A stretch of 64,000 bases of DNA from an uncultured Dehalococcoidia bacterium (lineage in GTDB: Bacteria; Chloroflexota; Dehalococcoidia; Lucifugimonadales; UBA3495), in the NCBI GenBank assembly GCA_951812625.1, contig CATOSP010000002.1, forward strand, positions 1 to 64,000, given 5' to 3'. Under the pieces are notes generated by a model. The model had not been told where the DNA came from. It searched no databases and saw only the letters and a list, made by a program, of their open reading frames with translations. Position numbers and translations under genes: made by a program. Numbering within the stretch: the stretch's first letter is position 1; each line of letters opens with the position of its first letter. Below, one piece after another: positions 1 through 6,932 of this stretch.

Positions 1-375
1 TATGAACTGTTCGTCGTCTATGTCACTCATACGAGTTGGATGATTGGAGGCAATTACGTTGGCCAAGATTACTCGCAGAGATTCCGCATCAGCGCTAAGG
101 CGAAGAGCCAGGTCATTGTTGTCTGGAGCGTAGGTATTTACAAGTGCTTCGGCTTGGTTGAGTGCCCGCATCACCCTCTCAAAATCCGTTGTGCCGAGAG
201 CCTCAAATGCACCCATAGCACTTGGGCTGAGTTGCTCTTTAGCCTTTTCGAAGAGTGCGTTGTAGGCGAACAGATCGTTTCGGCAGGCTTGGCTGAACCC
301 GTTGCCCAAGAGTAAATGTCGAGATTGCTTATCGGAATGTGCAAGCGCATCCTCGAATGACAGTATTGGTATCAT
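1..375 (-). CDS. DUF4917 family protein, C-terminus cut off by window edge
   Basis: The minus strand is open from an ATG at 375 to position 1 in one frame, giving the first 125 residues of a protein that continues outside the window. The N-terminus carries LLLGNGFSQAC at about residues 21-31, followed by an ALGTTDFERVMRAL stretch and a conserved SNHPTRMSDI segment. These are hallmarks of the DUF4917 family, whose glycine-rich LGNGFS start resembles SIR2-like nucleotide-binding folds. Such proteins are often found in accessory or defence-rich loci, but no activity is established here. A GAGG lies eight bases upstream of the ATG. The gene is divergent from nothing recognisable; 376-583 is short and non-coding. 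The catalytic part cannot be judged because the gene is incomplete. Confidence 0.8.
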   Translation of the reverse strand, partial: MIPILSFEDALAHSDKQSRHLLLGNGFSQACRNDLFAYNALFEKAKEQLSPSAMGAFEALGTTDFERVMRALNQAEALVNTYAPDNNDLALRLSADAESLRVILANVIASNHPTRMSDIDDEQFI

Positions 376-583
376 GCTAGTAACCTCAACCTTGTCAACG
401 GTTCTGATTCCCTAGTTGCTGTAGTAACGCTTTATGCAGCATCCATCAAGAATACTGGGGAAGCTTTGGAGTAGAGGCCGATTGGCGACTTAGCATGGTA
501 CATTAGTAACCCCCTCGACCCGAATGCGTGATCTATGGGGCAAGGCGTAATCTACATTAGTTTGAGTACGGGTAAGTCCGACT

Positions 584-1663
584 CTAAAATACTATCACGC
601 TGCGGGCCACGCTTCCTTCTTTCATGTCCTCGAAGGCCTTGTTGACCTGGTCCAACTGGATGCGCTGGGTTACGAGTTCGTCCAGCTTGAGGCGGCCCTG
701 GAGGTAGAATTCCACGTAGCGGGGCATGTCGGTGCGGAAGTGGTTGGAGCCCATGCTGCTGCCCTGGATGCGTTTCTCACGCAGGAAGGACGGCCCGTCC
801 AGCTCGATCTTCGTGCCCTGGGGGATCATGCCGATTACGGTGGCCGTGCCGCCGGCGCGCAGCATGTCGAAAGCCTGTTCAGCCGTCTCTTTTTTGCCGA
901 TGGCCTCGAAGGAGTAATCGACCCCGCCGCCGGTCAGGTCGCGGACGCGGGAGGCCACGTCGCCGCTTGAGGCGTCAATCACGTCGGTGGCCCCGAACTC
1001 GCGGGCCAGGGTCAGCTTGGTCTCCACTGCGTCGACGGCAATGATTCGCAGCGCCCCGGCCAGGGCCGCGCCCTGGATGGCGTTCAGGCCCACGCCGCCG
1101 CAGCCGATGACCGCGACCGCGCTGCCGGGACGCACTGCCGCGGTGTTCAGCGCCGCGCCTAAGCCGGTGGTCGCGCCACATCCGATGAGGGCAAGCTGCT
1201 CAAAGGGGACGTCGCGGTCGATTTTCACCACCGAGTTTTCGTGGACCAGCATGTACTCGGCGAAGGAGCCGAGGTTGGCAAACTGGGTCACGGCTTCGCC
1301 GTCGCTGCTGAGCCGGGGCGTTTCGTCCGGCCCCCGGGTCAGGCCGGTGCGGGAGCACAGCACCGTGCGCCCCTCGGTGCAGCGTTCGCAGTGGCCGCAG
1401 AACACCGACAGGCAGCAGATGACCCGGTCGCCGGGTTTCACGTAGTCCACCAGCTCGCCAACGGCCTCGATGGTCCCGGCGGCCTCATGGCCCAGGATTA
1501 CGGGGAACCGGGTGGCGTACAGACCTTCGACGAAGTGGAGGTCGCTGTGGCAGACCCCGCTGGCCCCGGTGCGCACCACCACCTCACGAGGGCCCGGATC
1601 GGCGATGGAGACCTCTTCAACGTCCAAGGGCGTGTTCACTTCTCTCAGTACAGCGGCCTTCAC
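584..1663 (-). CDS. Zinc-dependent alcohol dehydrogenase (MDR superfamily)
   Basis: This 359-residue protein is a medium-chain dehydrogenase/reductase predicted to oxidise an alcohol or reduce an aldehyde with NAD(H). The catalytic zinc ligands are visible as C38, H59 and E60 (GHEAAG) and a Cys near 162. The structural zinc lobe is complete, with C89, C92, C95 and C103 spaced C-x2-C-x2-C-x7-C. A Rossmann IGCGGVG motif lies near residue 188. It resembles class III-like and NDMA-type alcohol dehydrogenases; the substrate cannot be read from sequence. The start is a GTG at 1663 preceded by GGAGG seven bases upstream. It is divergent from the luciferase-like monooxygenase at 1796, so the two may share a regulatory region. 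Confidence 0.9.
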   Translation of the reverse strand: MKAAVLREVNTPLDVEEVSIADPGPREVVVRTGASGVCHSDLHFVEGLYATRFPVILGHEAAGTIEAVGELVDYVKPGDRVICCLSVFCGHCERCTEGRTVLCSRTGLTRGPDETPRLSSDGEAVTQFANLGSFAEYMLVHENSVVKIDRDVPFEQLALIGCGATTGLGAALNTAAVRPGSAVAVIGCGGVGLNAIQGAALAGALRIIAVDAVETKLTLAREFGATDVIDASSGDVASRVRDLTGGGVDYSFEAIGKKETAEQAFDMLRAGGTATVIGMIPQGTKIELDGPSFLREKRIQGSSMGSNHFRTDMPRYVEFYLQGRLKLDELVTQRIQLDQVNKAFEDMKEGSVARSVIVF

Positions 1664-1795
1664 GGCGCACCTCCAGTTTATACACTAACGCAGCGACAAA
1701 AGGCTGCGCGTCGGGATACAGACAAGGATTGGGCCGATTATACTGGTAATCTGCACTGGCGCAAGCCTGACCAAGCCCAACGAGGAAAGGACACC

Positions 1796-2740
1796 ATGAC
1801 GCGCAAGGTAAAGTTCTGCGTCCGTATGCACCAGCACGGATACGGGTTCGAGCAACTGCGGGAGGTGTGGACCGAGGCTGACAGGCTGGGCTACCACTCG
1901 GCGAGCCTGTACGACCTGCTGAATATCCCTACGCTGGAATGCTGGACCACCCTGTCGGCCCTTGCATCGGTTACGGAGAACCTGCGTCTTATCCCGATGG
2001 TGCTGGCCAACACCTACCGGCCCCCGGCATTGATGGCGAAGATGGCCTCTACGCTGGACGTTATCAGCCGGGGCCGGCTCGAATTGGGGATAGGGGCTGG
2101 CGGCGGCGGCTCGGACCACCGGGCGGCGGGGTACGCCTTCCCGTCAACGGCGGAGCGGGTGCGGATGCTGGAGGAGGCGGTGGTGGTCATCAAGGGGCTG
2201 TGGACGGGAGAGTTGTCCGATTTCCAGGGCCGCTACTATCAGTTGGAGCGGGCGCACCAGGAGCCCAGGCCAGTGCAGCAGCCGCGTCCGCCGATTCTCA
2301 TTGGAGGGCATGGAGAGCGGCACTTGCTGCGGGCGGCTGCGGGCCACGGCGACATCTGCAACATCGGATCGGAGATGAGCCTGGAGGAGCACCGTCAGAA
2401 GCTGTCAGTCCTGGAAGCCCACTGCCGAGACCTGGGGCGGGACCTGGCGGAGATAGAGGTCAGCCACAACGCCCGCACATTGATCGCGGAGACTGCCGCC
2501 GAGTTCGATGCGATGGTTGCTCGGGGAGCGGCCCAGTCCAACGTGTCCCCGTCCGCCTACCGCGATTCGCTGGCAGGGGCCATTGCCGGGACCCCAGATG
2601 AGTGCGCCGAGCAGATACAGGGGTATGTCGACGCGGGAATTACCTACTTCTTCCTGATATTCCCCGACCCCGTATCGGTGGAACACCTGCGCCTCTTCGC
2701 CCGGGAGGTGATGCCCCGGTTTGCCGGGGGAGGCACCTAG
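1796..2740 (+). CDS. Luciferase-like monooxygenase (LLM class flavin/F420 oxidoreductase)
   Basis: A 314-residue TIM-barrel protein of the bacterial luciferase-like family, which uses FMN or coenzyme F420. Family hallmarks are the RGRLELGIGAGGGGSDH segment, the RVRMLEEAVVVIKGLW helix, and PRPPILIGGHGER in the middle of the protein. The open frame extends upstream to 1241, but the ATG at 1796 is preceded by GAGGAAAGG and matches the family N-terminus, so the upstream extension is antisense to the dehydrogenase. Whether it uses FMN or F420 cannot be decided here. It is divergent from the alcohol dehydrogenase. Its last four bases overlap the convergent membrane protein gene at 2737. Confidence 0.9.
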   Translation: MTRKVKFCVRMHQHGYGFEQLREVWTEADRLGYHSASLYDLLNIPTLECWTTLSALASVTENLRLIPMVLANTYRPPALMAKMASTLDVISRGRLELGIGAGGGGSDHRAAGYAFPSTAERVRMLEEAVVVIKGLWTGELSDFQGRYYQLERAHQEPRPVQQPRPPILIGGHGERHLLRAAAGHGDICNIGSEMSLEEHRQKLSVLEAHCRDLGRDLAEIEVSHNARTLIAETAAEFDAMVARGAAQSNVSPSAYRDSLAGAIAGTPDECAEQIQGYVDAGITYFFLIFPDPVSVEHLRLFAREVMPRFAGGGT

Positions 2741-3264
2741 TCGGCAGACCGCAACCTTACAAACACCGCCACTAACCCCACCAGGGCCGTCGCCACAGCT
2801 ACCGAGGCGAGTGGCCTCCACAGGGCATGTTCTCCCTGAGCAGCATACGCGAAGACACCGGCGATCCCGACCAGGAACACGACAGCTTCCAGCCACCCCC
2901 TCGCCAACCGTGCTCCCAGGTAGAGGCACACCGCTCCACTGACTGCGATCCAGACTATCGATACCAGTGCGGGAAGCCATCCGTATACAGGCAGGCTCAC
3001 CAGTGCATAACCCCGCCAACCTCTGGGGAACAGGTCGAAAGCCAGATGGACAGCCACTCCAAGGCATACCCCTATGACGAACCAGCGGACCGGCAGTGCG
3101 TCGATGCGATGGACGATCGCGTAGAGCAGCAGGGGCGTCATCAAACCGTGGGTCAGGACCGAGCGGTGCAGAAGCAAATCCGTCCGTTGGTCGATGTCCG
3201 GGAACCTCTCTCCCGCCGCCAGACCCAGACCCAGAGCAACCAGGGCAACCAAACGGATTGTCAC
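2737..3264 (-). CDS. YdjM/DUF457-like membrane-bound putative metal-dependent hydrolase
   Basis: A 175-residue integral membrane protein with about four to five hydrophobic segments. Near the N-terminus it has PDIDQRTDLLLHRSVLTHG, and later HLAFDLFP; this Asp/His pattern (D-D-HR-xxTHG...HxxxD) is characteristic of the YdjM/DUF457 family of predicted membrane metal-dependent hydrolases. The substrate of the family is unclear. The start is a GTG at 3264 with a weak AGG upstream. The gene is convergent with the luciferase-like monooxygenase and overlaps its stop by four bases. It reads in the same direction as the hydrolase gene that ends 63 bases upstream, so co-transcription is possible. Confidence 0.72.
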   Translation of the reverse strand: MTIRLVALVALGLGLAAGERFPDIDQRTDLLLHRSVLTHGLMTPLLLYAIVHRIDALPVRWFVIGVCLGVAVHLAFDLFPRGWRGYALVSLPVYGWLPALVSIVWIAVSGAVCLYLGARLARGWLEAVVFLVGIAGVFAYAAQGEHALWRPLASVAVATALVGLVAVFVRLRSAD

Positions 3265-3327
3265 GTATTACCTACGGGAGGGGACTTACAATTTGGAGAG
3301 GAGGGGATGGTGGGCGGCGTGTGGCTG

Positions 3328-4041
3328 TCAGGGGAGGGTGGCCAGGAGGTCTTCGATGGCCTGGTTTATGTCGGCGGGGCGCTCGGCCATGGGGAAGTGC
3401 CCGGCGCGGTCGAGCTTGATGTAGCGGGAGCCGGGTACGGCCTGGTGGAGTTCCAGTTCGTACTCCGGCGGCTGGCCCGGGTCGTCCACTCCCCGGATTA
3501 GCACCAGCGGCGCTTTCAGAGTGTGGATGCGGTCGGTTACGTCGAAGTTGTCTATCACTACAAGGTCGTCATGTTGGGAGATGGGGCCCACCTGCCGGTG
3601 GCATTCTAGAAGCTTCTCCCGCAGTCCCGGCTCGACCCACATCATGGCGTGTTCCATTGCGGCGAGCCAGGACTCGTGCTCCTCCGGGTCTTCAGCGGCG
3701 CGCAACCTCATTTCCAGGCCGCCGGGAGCGCGCTCCTTGCGCCGCATGGCAACGGTCATCAGCACCAGCCCAGCCACCTCATCCGGGTAGTCCAAAGCGT
3801 ATTGCAGGGCGATGCAGGCACCCAGGGTGAAACCGACCAGCACCAAGTCCTGGCGGCGGTCCTGTGCCCACAGCCAGCCCCGCAGCCACTCGGTGTATCG
3901 AGCCACGTCGGGGCAGGCCGTTCCGTGGAGGTGGCCCGGCAGGTTGGGGGCAAGGCTGCCCGGAAAGTGTTCAAGCTGATGGGCGTATCCTTCGCGGCAA
4001 CCGCCCGCCCCGGGCCCGTGGATGAATACCAACTGGCTCAT
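3328..4041 (-). CDS. Alpha/beta hydrolase with threonine at the nucleophile elbow
   Basis: A 237-residue alpha/beta-hydrolase-fold protein. The oxyanion-type HGPGAGG lies at residues 8-14, an acidic residue in IRGVDDP near 196, and the catalytic His in AGHFP near 219. The nucleophile elbow, normally G-x-S-x-G, reads G70-F-T72-L-G74. The codon is ACC, so the expected serine is replaced by threonine. Threonine nucleophiles are rare in this fold, so the enzyme may have altered or lost activity; this is inference. Length is normal for small esterase/lactonase-type members. The ATG at 4041 has no strong Shine-Dalgarno sequence. Confidence 0.85.
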   Translation of the reverse strand: MSQLVFIHGPGAGGCREGYAHQLEHFPGSLAPNLPGHLHGTACPDVARYTEWLRGWLWAQDRRQDLVLVGFTLGACIALQYALDYPDEVAGLVLMTVAMRRKERAPGGLEMRLRAAEDPEEHESWLAAMEHAMMWVEPGLREKLLECHRQVGPISQHDDLVVIDNFDVTDRIHTLKAPLVLIRGVDDPGQPPEYELELHQAVPGSRYIKLDRAGHFPMAERPADINQAIEDLLATLP

Positions 4042-4174
4042 GGGGTGATTCTAGGAGTACCAGCAACGCGGGTCAAGGAGTTGGCCCAACGGGACTGCCC
4101 GGACGGAAAAGTAGACCCTCCGCGTGGCGCAGGGCCGCAATAATGGGGGAAGACCCACTTCCCAGTTGGACTCA

Positions 4175-4384
4175 CTATGAGCAATGGCGGCATTCACCCA
4201 CATAACGGCACCCTGTCCGCTGGGCCCTGCGAGTAGCCTCATTTTTAGTTTCGAATCCCTCATGCCATCTGTTGTCCGGAAGTGTCTCGCTTTTCCGATT
4301 GATGAAGTACTGGCAACTCTCTTTGTGAATAACCGCCCTGCTGGTTGCTCTGTCTTCATATATGGAGTAGCCCATGAGCATCAA
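4175..4384 (-). CDS. Small Cys/His-containing protein, function unknown
   Basis: A 69-residue protein with HKESCQYF near the N-terminus, an RW-x-GF tract in the middle, an A-x3-A helix and a terminal C-R-Y-V-G-E-C-R-H-C. This matches a widespread family of small uncharacterised proteins with a His/Cys N-terminal motif and a C-terminal C-x3-C-x2-C cluster, likely binding zinc. The longest frame starts with TTG at 4384 and overlaps the ilvE stop as TTGA, which would give translational coupling. ATG codons at 4381 and 4375 are equally possible starts. No function is assigned. The alternative minus-strand frame at 4051-4359 lacks family signatures. Confidence 0.6.
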   Translation of the reverse strand: MMLMGYSIYEDRATSRAVIHKESCQYFINRKSETLPDNRWHEGFETKNEATRRAQRTGCRYVGECRHCS

Positions 4385-5382
4385 CCCTTGGAAGTTGAAG
4401 TTAGTGTATTCGCTTTCTCATAAACCGGAGTACACCACTCGGTGTAGCTATGTTCCTGGTTCCGGACGACGCGCTCGAACAGGTCCGTGAGACGGGAGAC
4501 CACCGGCCCTACGCCGCCGTCGCCAACCTGGTATTTGTCCACGCTGCCCACGGCCTGTATCTCTACCGCCGTCCCGCAGATGAACACCTCGTCGGCGATG
4601 TACAGTTCCGTGCGCTCAACCTCACGCTCGACGACCGGCACTCCCAGGTCGTTCTCGCAAAGCTCCTTCACCACCTGCCGGGTGACGCTCTCAAGGATGC
4701 CGGAGCTTACCGGGGGAGTGATGGCCACGCCGTCGCGCAGGATGTAGATGCAGGCGTAGCTGGCCTCGGAGACCTTGCCCTGCTGGTTTAGGATGATCCC
4801 GAAGTCGTAGCCGTTGGCCTGTGACTCGGTGGAGACGTAGCGGCTGTTCTGGTAGTTGGTTATCGCCTTGGCCCTGGGTGGCATCACGTTGTCCGATATG
4901 CGGTTCCAACTGCTCACATTGCAACTGGCCACTTTCCCATTGCCCAGGTTCGACGGCGACGGGCGGGCCGTAATGACCACCTCTCCCGGCCTTTCCAGCA
5001 CCGCCAGGTATCCGGGGATGCCCCCGCCAAAGTAGGCCATGGGCTGGACGTAAACGTCCCCGGCGTATTCGTTGGCCCGCAGCACGCTGGAGATGGCTTC
5101 CTGGAGCTGGTCCCTGTCGAATGGCGAGGTCATGCGCATGATCTTCATCGACTGGAACAGCCGCTTCAGGTGGGCGTCAAGGTGAAAGATGTAAAGGTCT
5201 TCAGTCTGAGGGTCCCAGTAGGCGCGAATGCCCTCGAACACCGCCGATATAGCAGTCCATCCCAGCATGGAGACGTGGACCGTAGCCTTGTCCCACTCCA
5301 CAAGCTCCCCGGAGCGCCAGAGATACCTGGGGGTCTCGCGGGCAGGGGTGCTGCCGGGCTTTTCAACCTTCTGCGAGGTCAT
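4381..5382 (-). CDS. ilvE: Branched-chain amino acid aminotransferase
   Basis: A 333-residue fold-type IV PLP aminotransferase that interconverts leucine, isoleucine and valine with their 2-oxo acids, the last step of branched-chain amino acid synthesis. The PLP lysine is K172 in PPRAKAITNYQNS. The conserved Glu that contacts the cofactor pyridine is E206 in GKVSEASYA. SAVFEGIRAY near residue 50 and the VYVQPMAYFGG strand are typical of IlvE. The length is close to the 300-360 residues usual for the family. The start is ATG 5382. A second class IV enzyme at 41599 has a different signature, so this is the better IlvE candidate of the two. Confidence 0.9.
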   Translation of the reverse strand: MTSQKVEKPGSTPARETPRYLWRSGELVEWDKATVHVSMLGWTAISAVFEGIRAYWDPQTEDLYIFHLDAHLKRLFQSMKIMRMTSPFDRDQLQEAISSVLRANEYAGDVYVQPMAYFGGGIPGYLAVLERPGEVVITARPSPSNLGNGKVASCNVSSWNRISDNVMPPRAKAITNYQNSRYVSTESQANGYDFGIILNQQGKVSEASYACIYILRDGVAITPPVSSGILESVTRQVVKELCENDLGVPVVEREVERTELYIADEVFICGTAVEIQAVGSVDKYQVGDGGVGPVVSRLTDLFERVVRNQEHSYTEWCTPVYEKANTLTSTSKG

Positions 5383-5458
5383 TGATGTGTCTGCCTTTCG
5401 TTGATGTGGTGGGTACAGATATGGTGATGCCGGGGGGTTGTCCCATCAGCCAGGCGCT

Positions 5459-6073
5459 CTAGGGCCAGCTCCAGTTGAACTGGGAGTAGTGGCCGTTCTT
5501 GCCGGTGTTGTCCCAGGTCATGCCGTGGTCGGTGTAGGTACTGGCGGTGCCCCTGGCCAGGGCCAGGGAGCTGTTTACGGGATGGCCCGTGTTCTCCAGC
5601 CGCATCACCTCACGGTTGCGGCCCGCGCTGATTCCCTCGACGGCAAAGTCCATCACCTCCGGTATGACGACCCGCTTTGTCCTGCCGTTGGACTCGTAGG
5701 TGATGGGGCAGTAGGCGGTCCCCTTGAAATCGGATGTCAGCCGCATCCAGCGCTCTGCCGGCCCGCCAACCTCTCCCGAAAGGATGCGGGCCAAGGCCTC
5801 GCGCTGCTCCGGGTTTGCCCGCTCATCTATGTAGGCGGCGGTGGTCCAGTTGCCCTCGCCCATGATGCCGGGCGTGTACGCTGCAACCACGAAATTGAGG
5901 CCGTTCAGTGAAACGCCGCTGAACTCGCCCTCGGTAATGTGGAAGGCGAACCCCACGTCGCAGTGTCCCTCGGTGGGCACCGCCGGGCCGCCCAGCACAA
6001 TGCAGGGGCAGAGAATCTCGCAGTTGCAGTTCTCGAAGTATTCGCCCTTGAGACGCCAGCTTTCCTCAGCCAT
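5459..6073 (-). CDS. DUF1326 domain-containing protein
   Basis: A 204-residue protein that starts WRLKGEYFENCNCEILCPC at residues 6-24, the cysteine-rich signature of DUF1326. The remainder, including GVSLNGLNFVVAAYTPG and a GHPVNSSLALARG segment, fits the domain over its full length. The biochemical role of the family is unknown; the N-terminal cysteines suggest metal binding or redox chemistry. The ATG at 6073 has a GGGGAG ribosome binding site. The gene lies 76 bases upstream of ilvE on the same strand and may be co-transcribed with it. Confidence 0.85.
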   Translation of the reverse strand: MAEESWRLKGEYFENCNCEILCPCIVLGGPAVPTEGHCDVGFAFHITEGEFSGVSLNGLNFVVAAYTPGIMGEGNWTTAAYIDERANPEQREALARILSGEVGGPAERWMRLTSDFKGTAYCPITYESNGRTKRVVIPEVMDFAVEGISAGRNREVMRLENTGHPVNSSLALARGTASTYTDHGMTWDNTGKNGHYSQFNWSWP

Positions 6074-6220
6074 TCTTCTCGCTCCCCGGCGTGGCCTATA
6101 ATTGGACGGGCCGTGCCATGGATTTTACACTAACGACCTGCTGGCCGGGCAACATCCTGACGGCTCATCACAGACCCACGAACCTTTGCCGCCACAACAT
6201 CAGGCGTGTATAAGGTAAGC

Positions 6221-6418
6221 ATGGATAGCAGTGATGTGATAAGAGGGCTAAGGCAAGATGGATGGAGACTGCGAAATGTGACGGGCAGCCACTATCACTT
6301 CACTCACCCAGAACAGCGCGGGGTGGTCACGGTCGCACACCCGCGCAAGGATATTCCAACAGGGACTCTCAGGAACATCTTCCGGCAGGCCGGATGGGAC
6401 TGGAGGTCGAGGCGATGA
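6221..6418 (+). CDS. hicA: HicA-type toxin (mRNA interferase)
   Basis: A 65-residue HicA protein, a double-stranded-RNA-binding-like fold that cleaves mRNA. The catalytic histidine is H24 in VTGSHYHFTHP, followed by VVTVAHPRKDIPTGTLRNI and a final QAGW, all typical of the family. The frame also has a GTG at 6206, but the ATG at 6221 has AAGG five bases upstream and fits the usual HicA length. Its stop overlaps the hicB start as ATGA, the standard coupled arrangement. This is the first of two complete hicAB pairs in the window. Confidence 0.88.
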   Translation: MDSSDVIRGLRQDGWRLRNVTGSHYHFTHPEQRGVVTVAHPRKDIPTGTLRNIFRQAGWDWRSRR

Positions 6419-6831
6419 GGTATACGGTTGTGATTCACAAGGACGAGGGGAGCAGCTATGGAGTGACGGTCCCAGACCTTCCCGGATGCTTCTCAGGCGG
6501 CGATACACTGGAAGAGGCGTTCGATAACGCACGAGAAGCTATTTCGGGCCACCTGGAAACGCTGCTCATGGATAATCAACCCATTCCCAAAGTCCTGCCG
6601 CTCGACATACATCAGTCCAGCGATGACTATCGTGATGGTCTGTGGGGATTCGTGGATGTGGACCTCACGGAGATTCCCCACAGGTCCGTCCGCGTGAATA
6701 TCACAATCCCCGCCCCTGTGCTTGCCCTCATAGATGAAGCGGCAGCGAAATCCAGTGAGTCGCGGTCAAGTTTCCTGACCCACGCTGCACTTGAGCACAT
6801 CGCCGACAGGAGGGAGCGCACGGGGGCATAG
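6415..6831 (+). CDS. hicB: HicB-type antitoxin with ribbon-helix-helix C-terminus
   Basis: A 138-residue antitoxin. Residues 1 to about 65 form the HicB partial RNase-H-like fold, seen as YTVVIHKDEGSSYGVTVPDLPGC and GDTLEEAFDNAREA. The C-terminal part, VRVNITIPAPVLALIDEAA with SRSSFLTHAALEHI, looks like a ribbon-helix-helix DNA-binding domain, so it probably autorepresses the operon. It overlaps hicA by four bases (ATGA), which ensures coupled production of toxin and antitoxin. It differs from the second HicB at 22584, which lacks a DNA-binding tail. Confidence 0.9.
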   Translation: MRYTVVIHKDEGSSYGVTVPDLPGCFSGGDTLEEAFDNAREAISGHLETLLMDNQPIPKVLPLDIHQSSDDYRDGLWGFVDVDLTEIPHRSVRVNITIPAPVLALIDEAAAKSSESRSSFLTHAALEHIADRRERTGA

Positions 6832-6890
6832 CGGCTTGAATTAGTCCAGTCTCACTGGCCTCAAGAGTACCATCAAGCATACGGTTCGAT

Positions 6891-6899
6891 TGCTATAAT
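6891..6899 (+). promoter_or_regulatory. Extended -10 promoter upstream of the AGPS-like oxidase
   Basis: TGCTATAAT at 6891-6899 is a perfect -10 hexamer with the TGn extension. No good -35 is present at 17 bases, which is acceptable for an extended -10 promoter. Transcription would begin near 6906, giving a leader of about 27 bases with GGGGAGG just before the ATG at 6933. Confidence 0.55.
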
Positions 6900-6932
6900 C
6901 AGCGTAGTATCCTGAGCAGCGGGGAGGCCGGT

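Noticed and set aside
393-398. TTGACA on the minus strand ahead of the DUF4917 gene
   Set aside because: It is only about 20 bases before the start codon, so the -10 would fall in the gene.
4051-4359. A 102-residue minus-strand frame overlapping the small Cys protein
   Set aside because: Different frame with no Cys/His pattern; the 69-residue frame fits a known small family.
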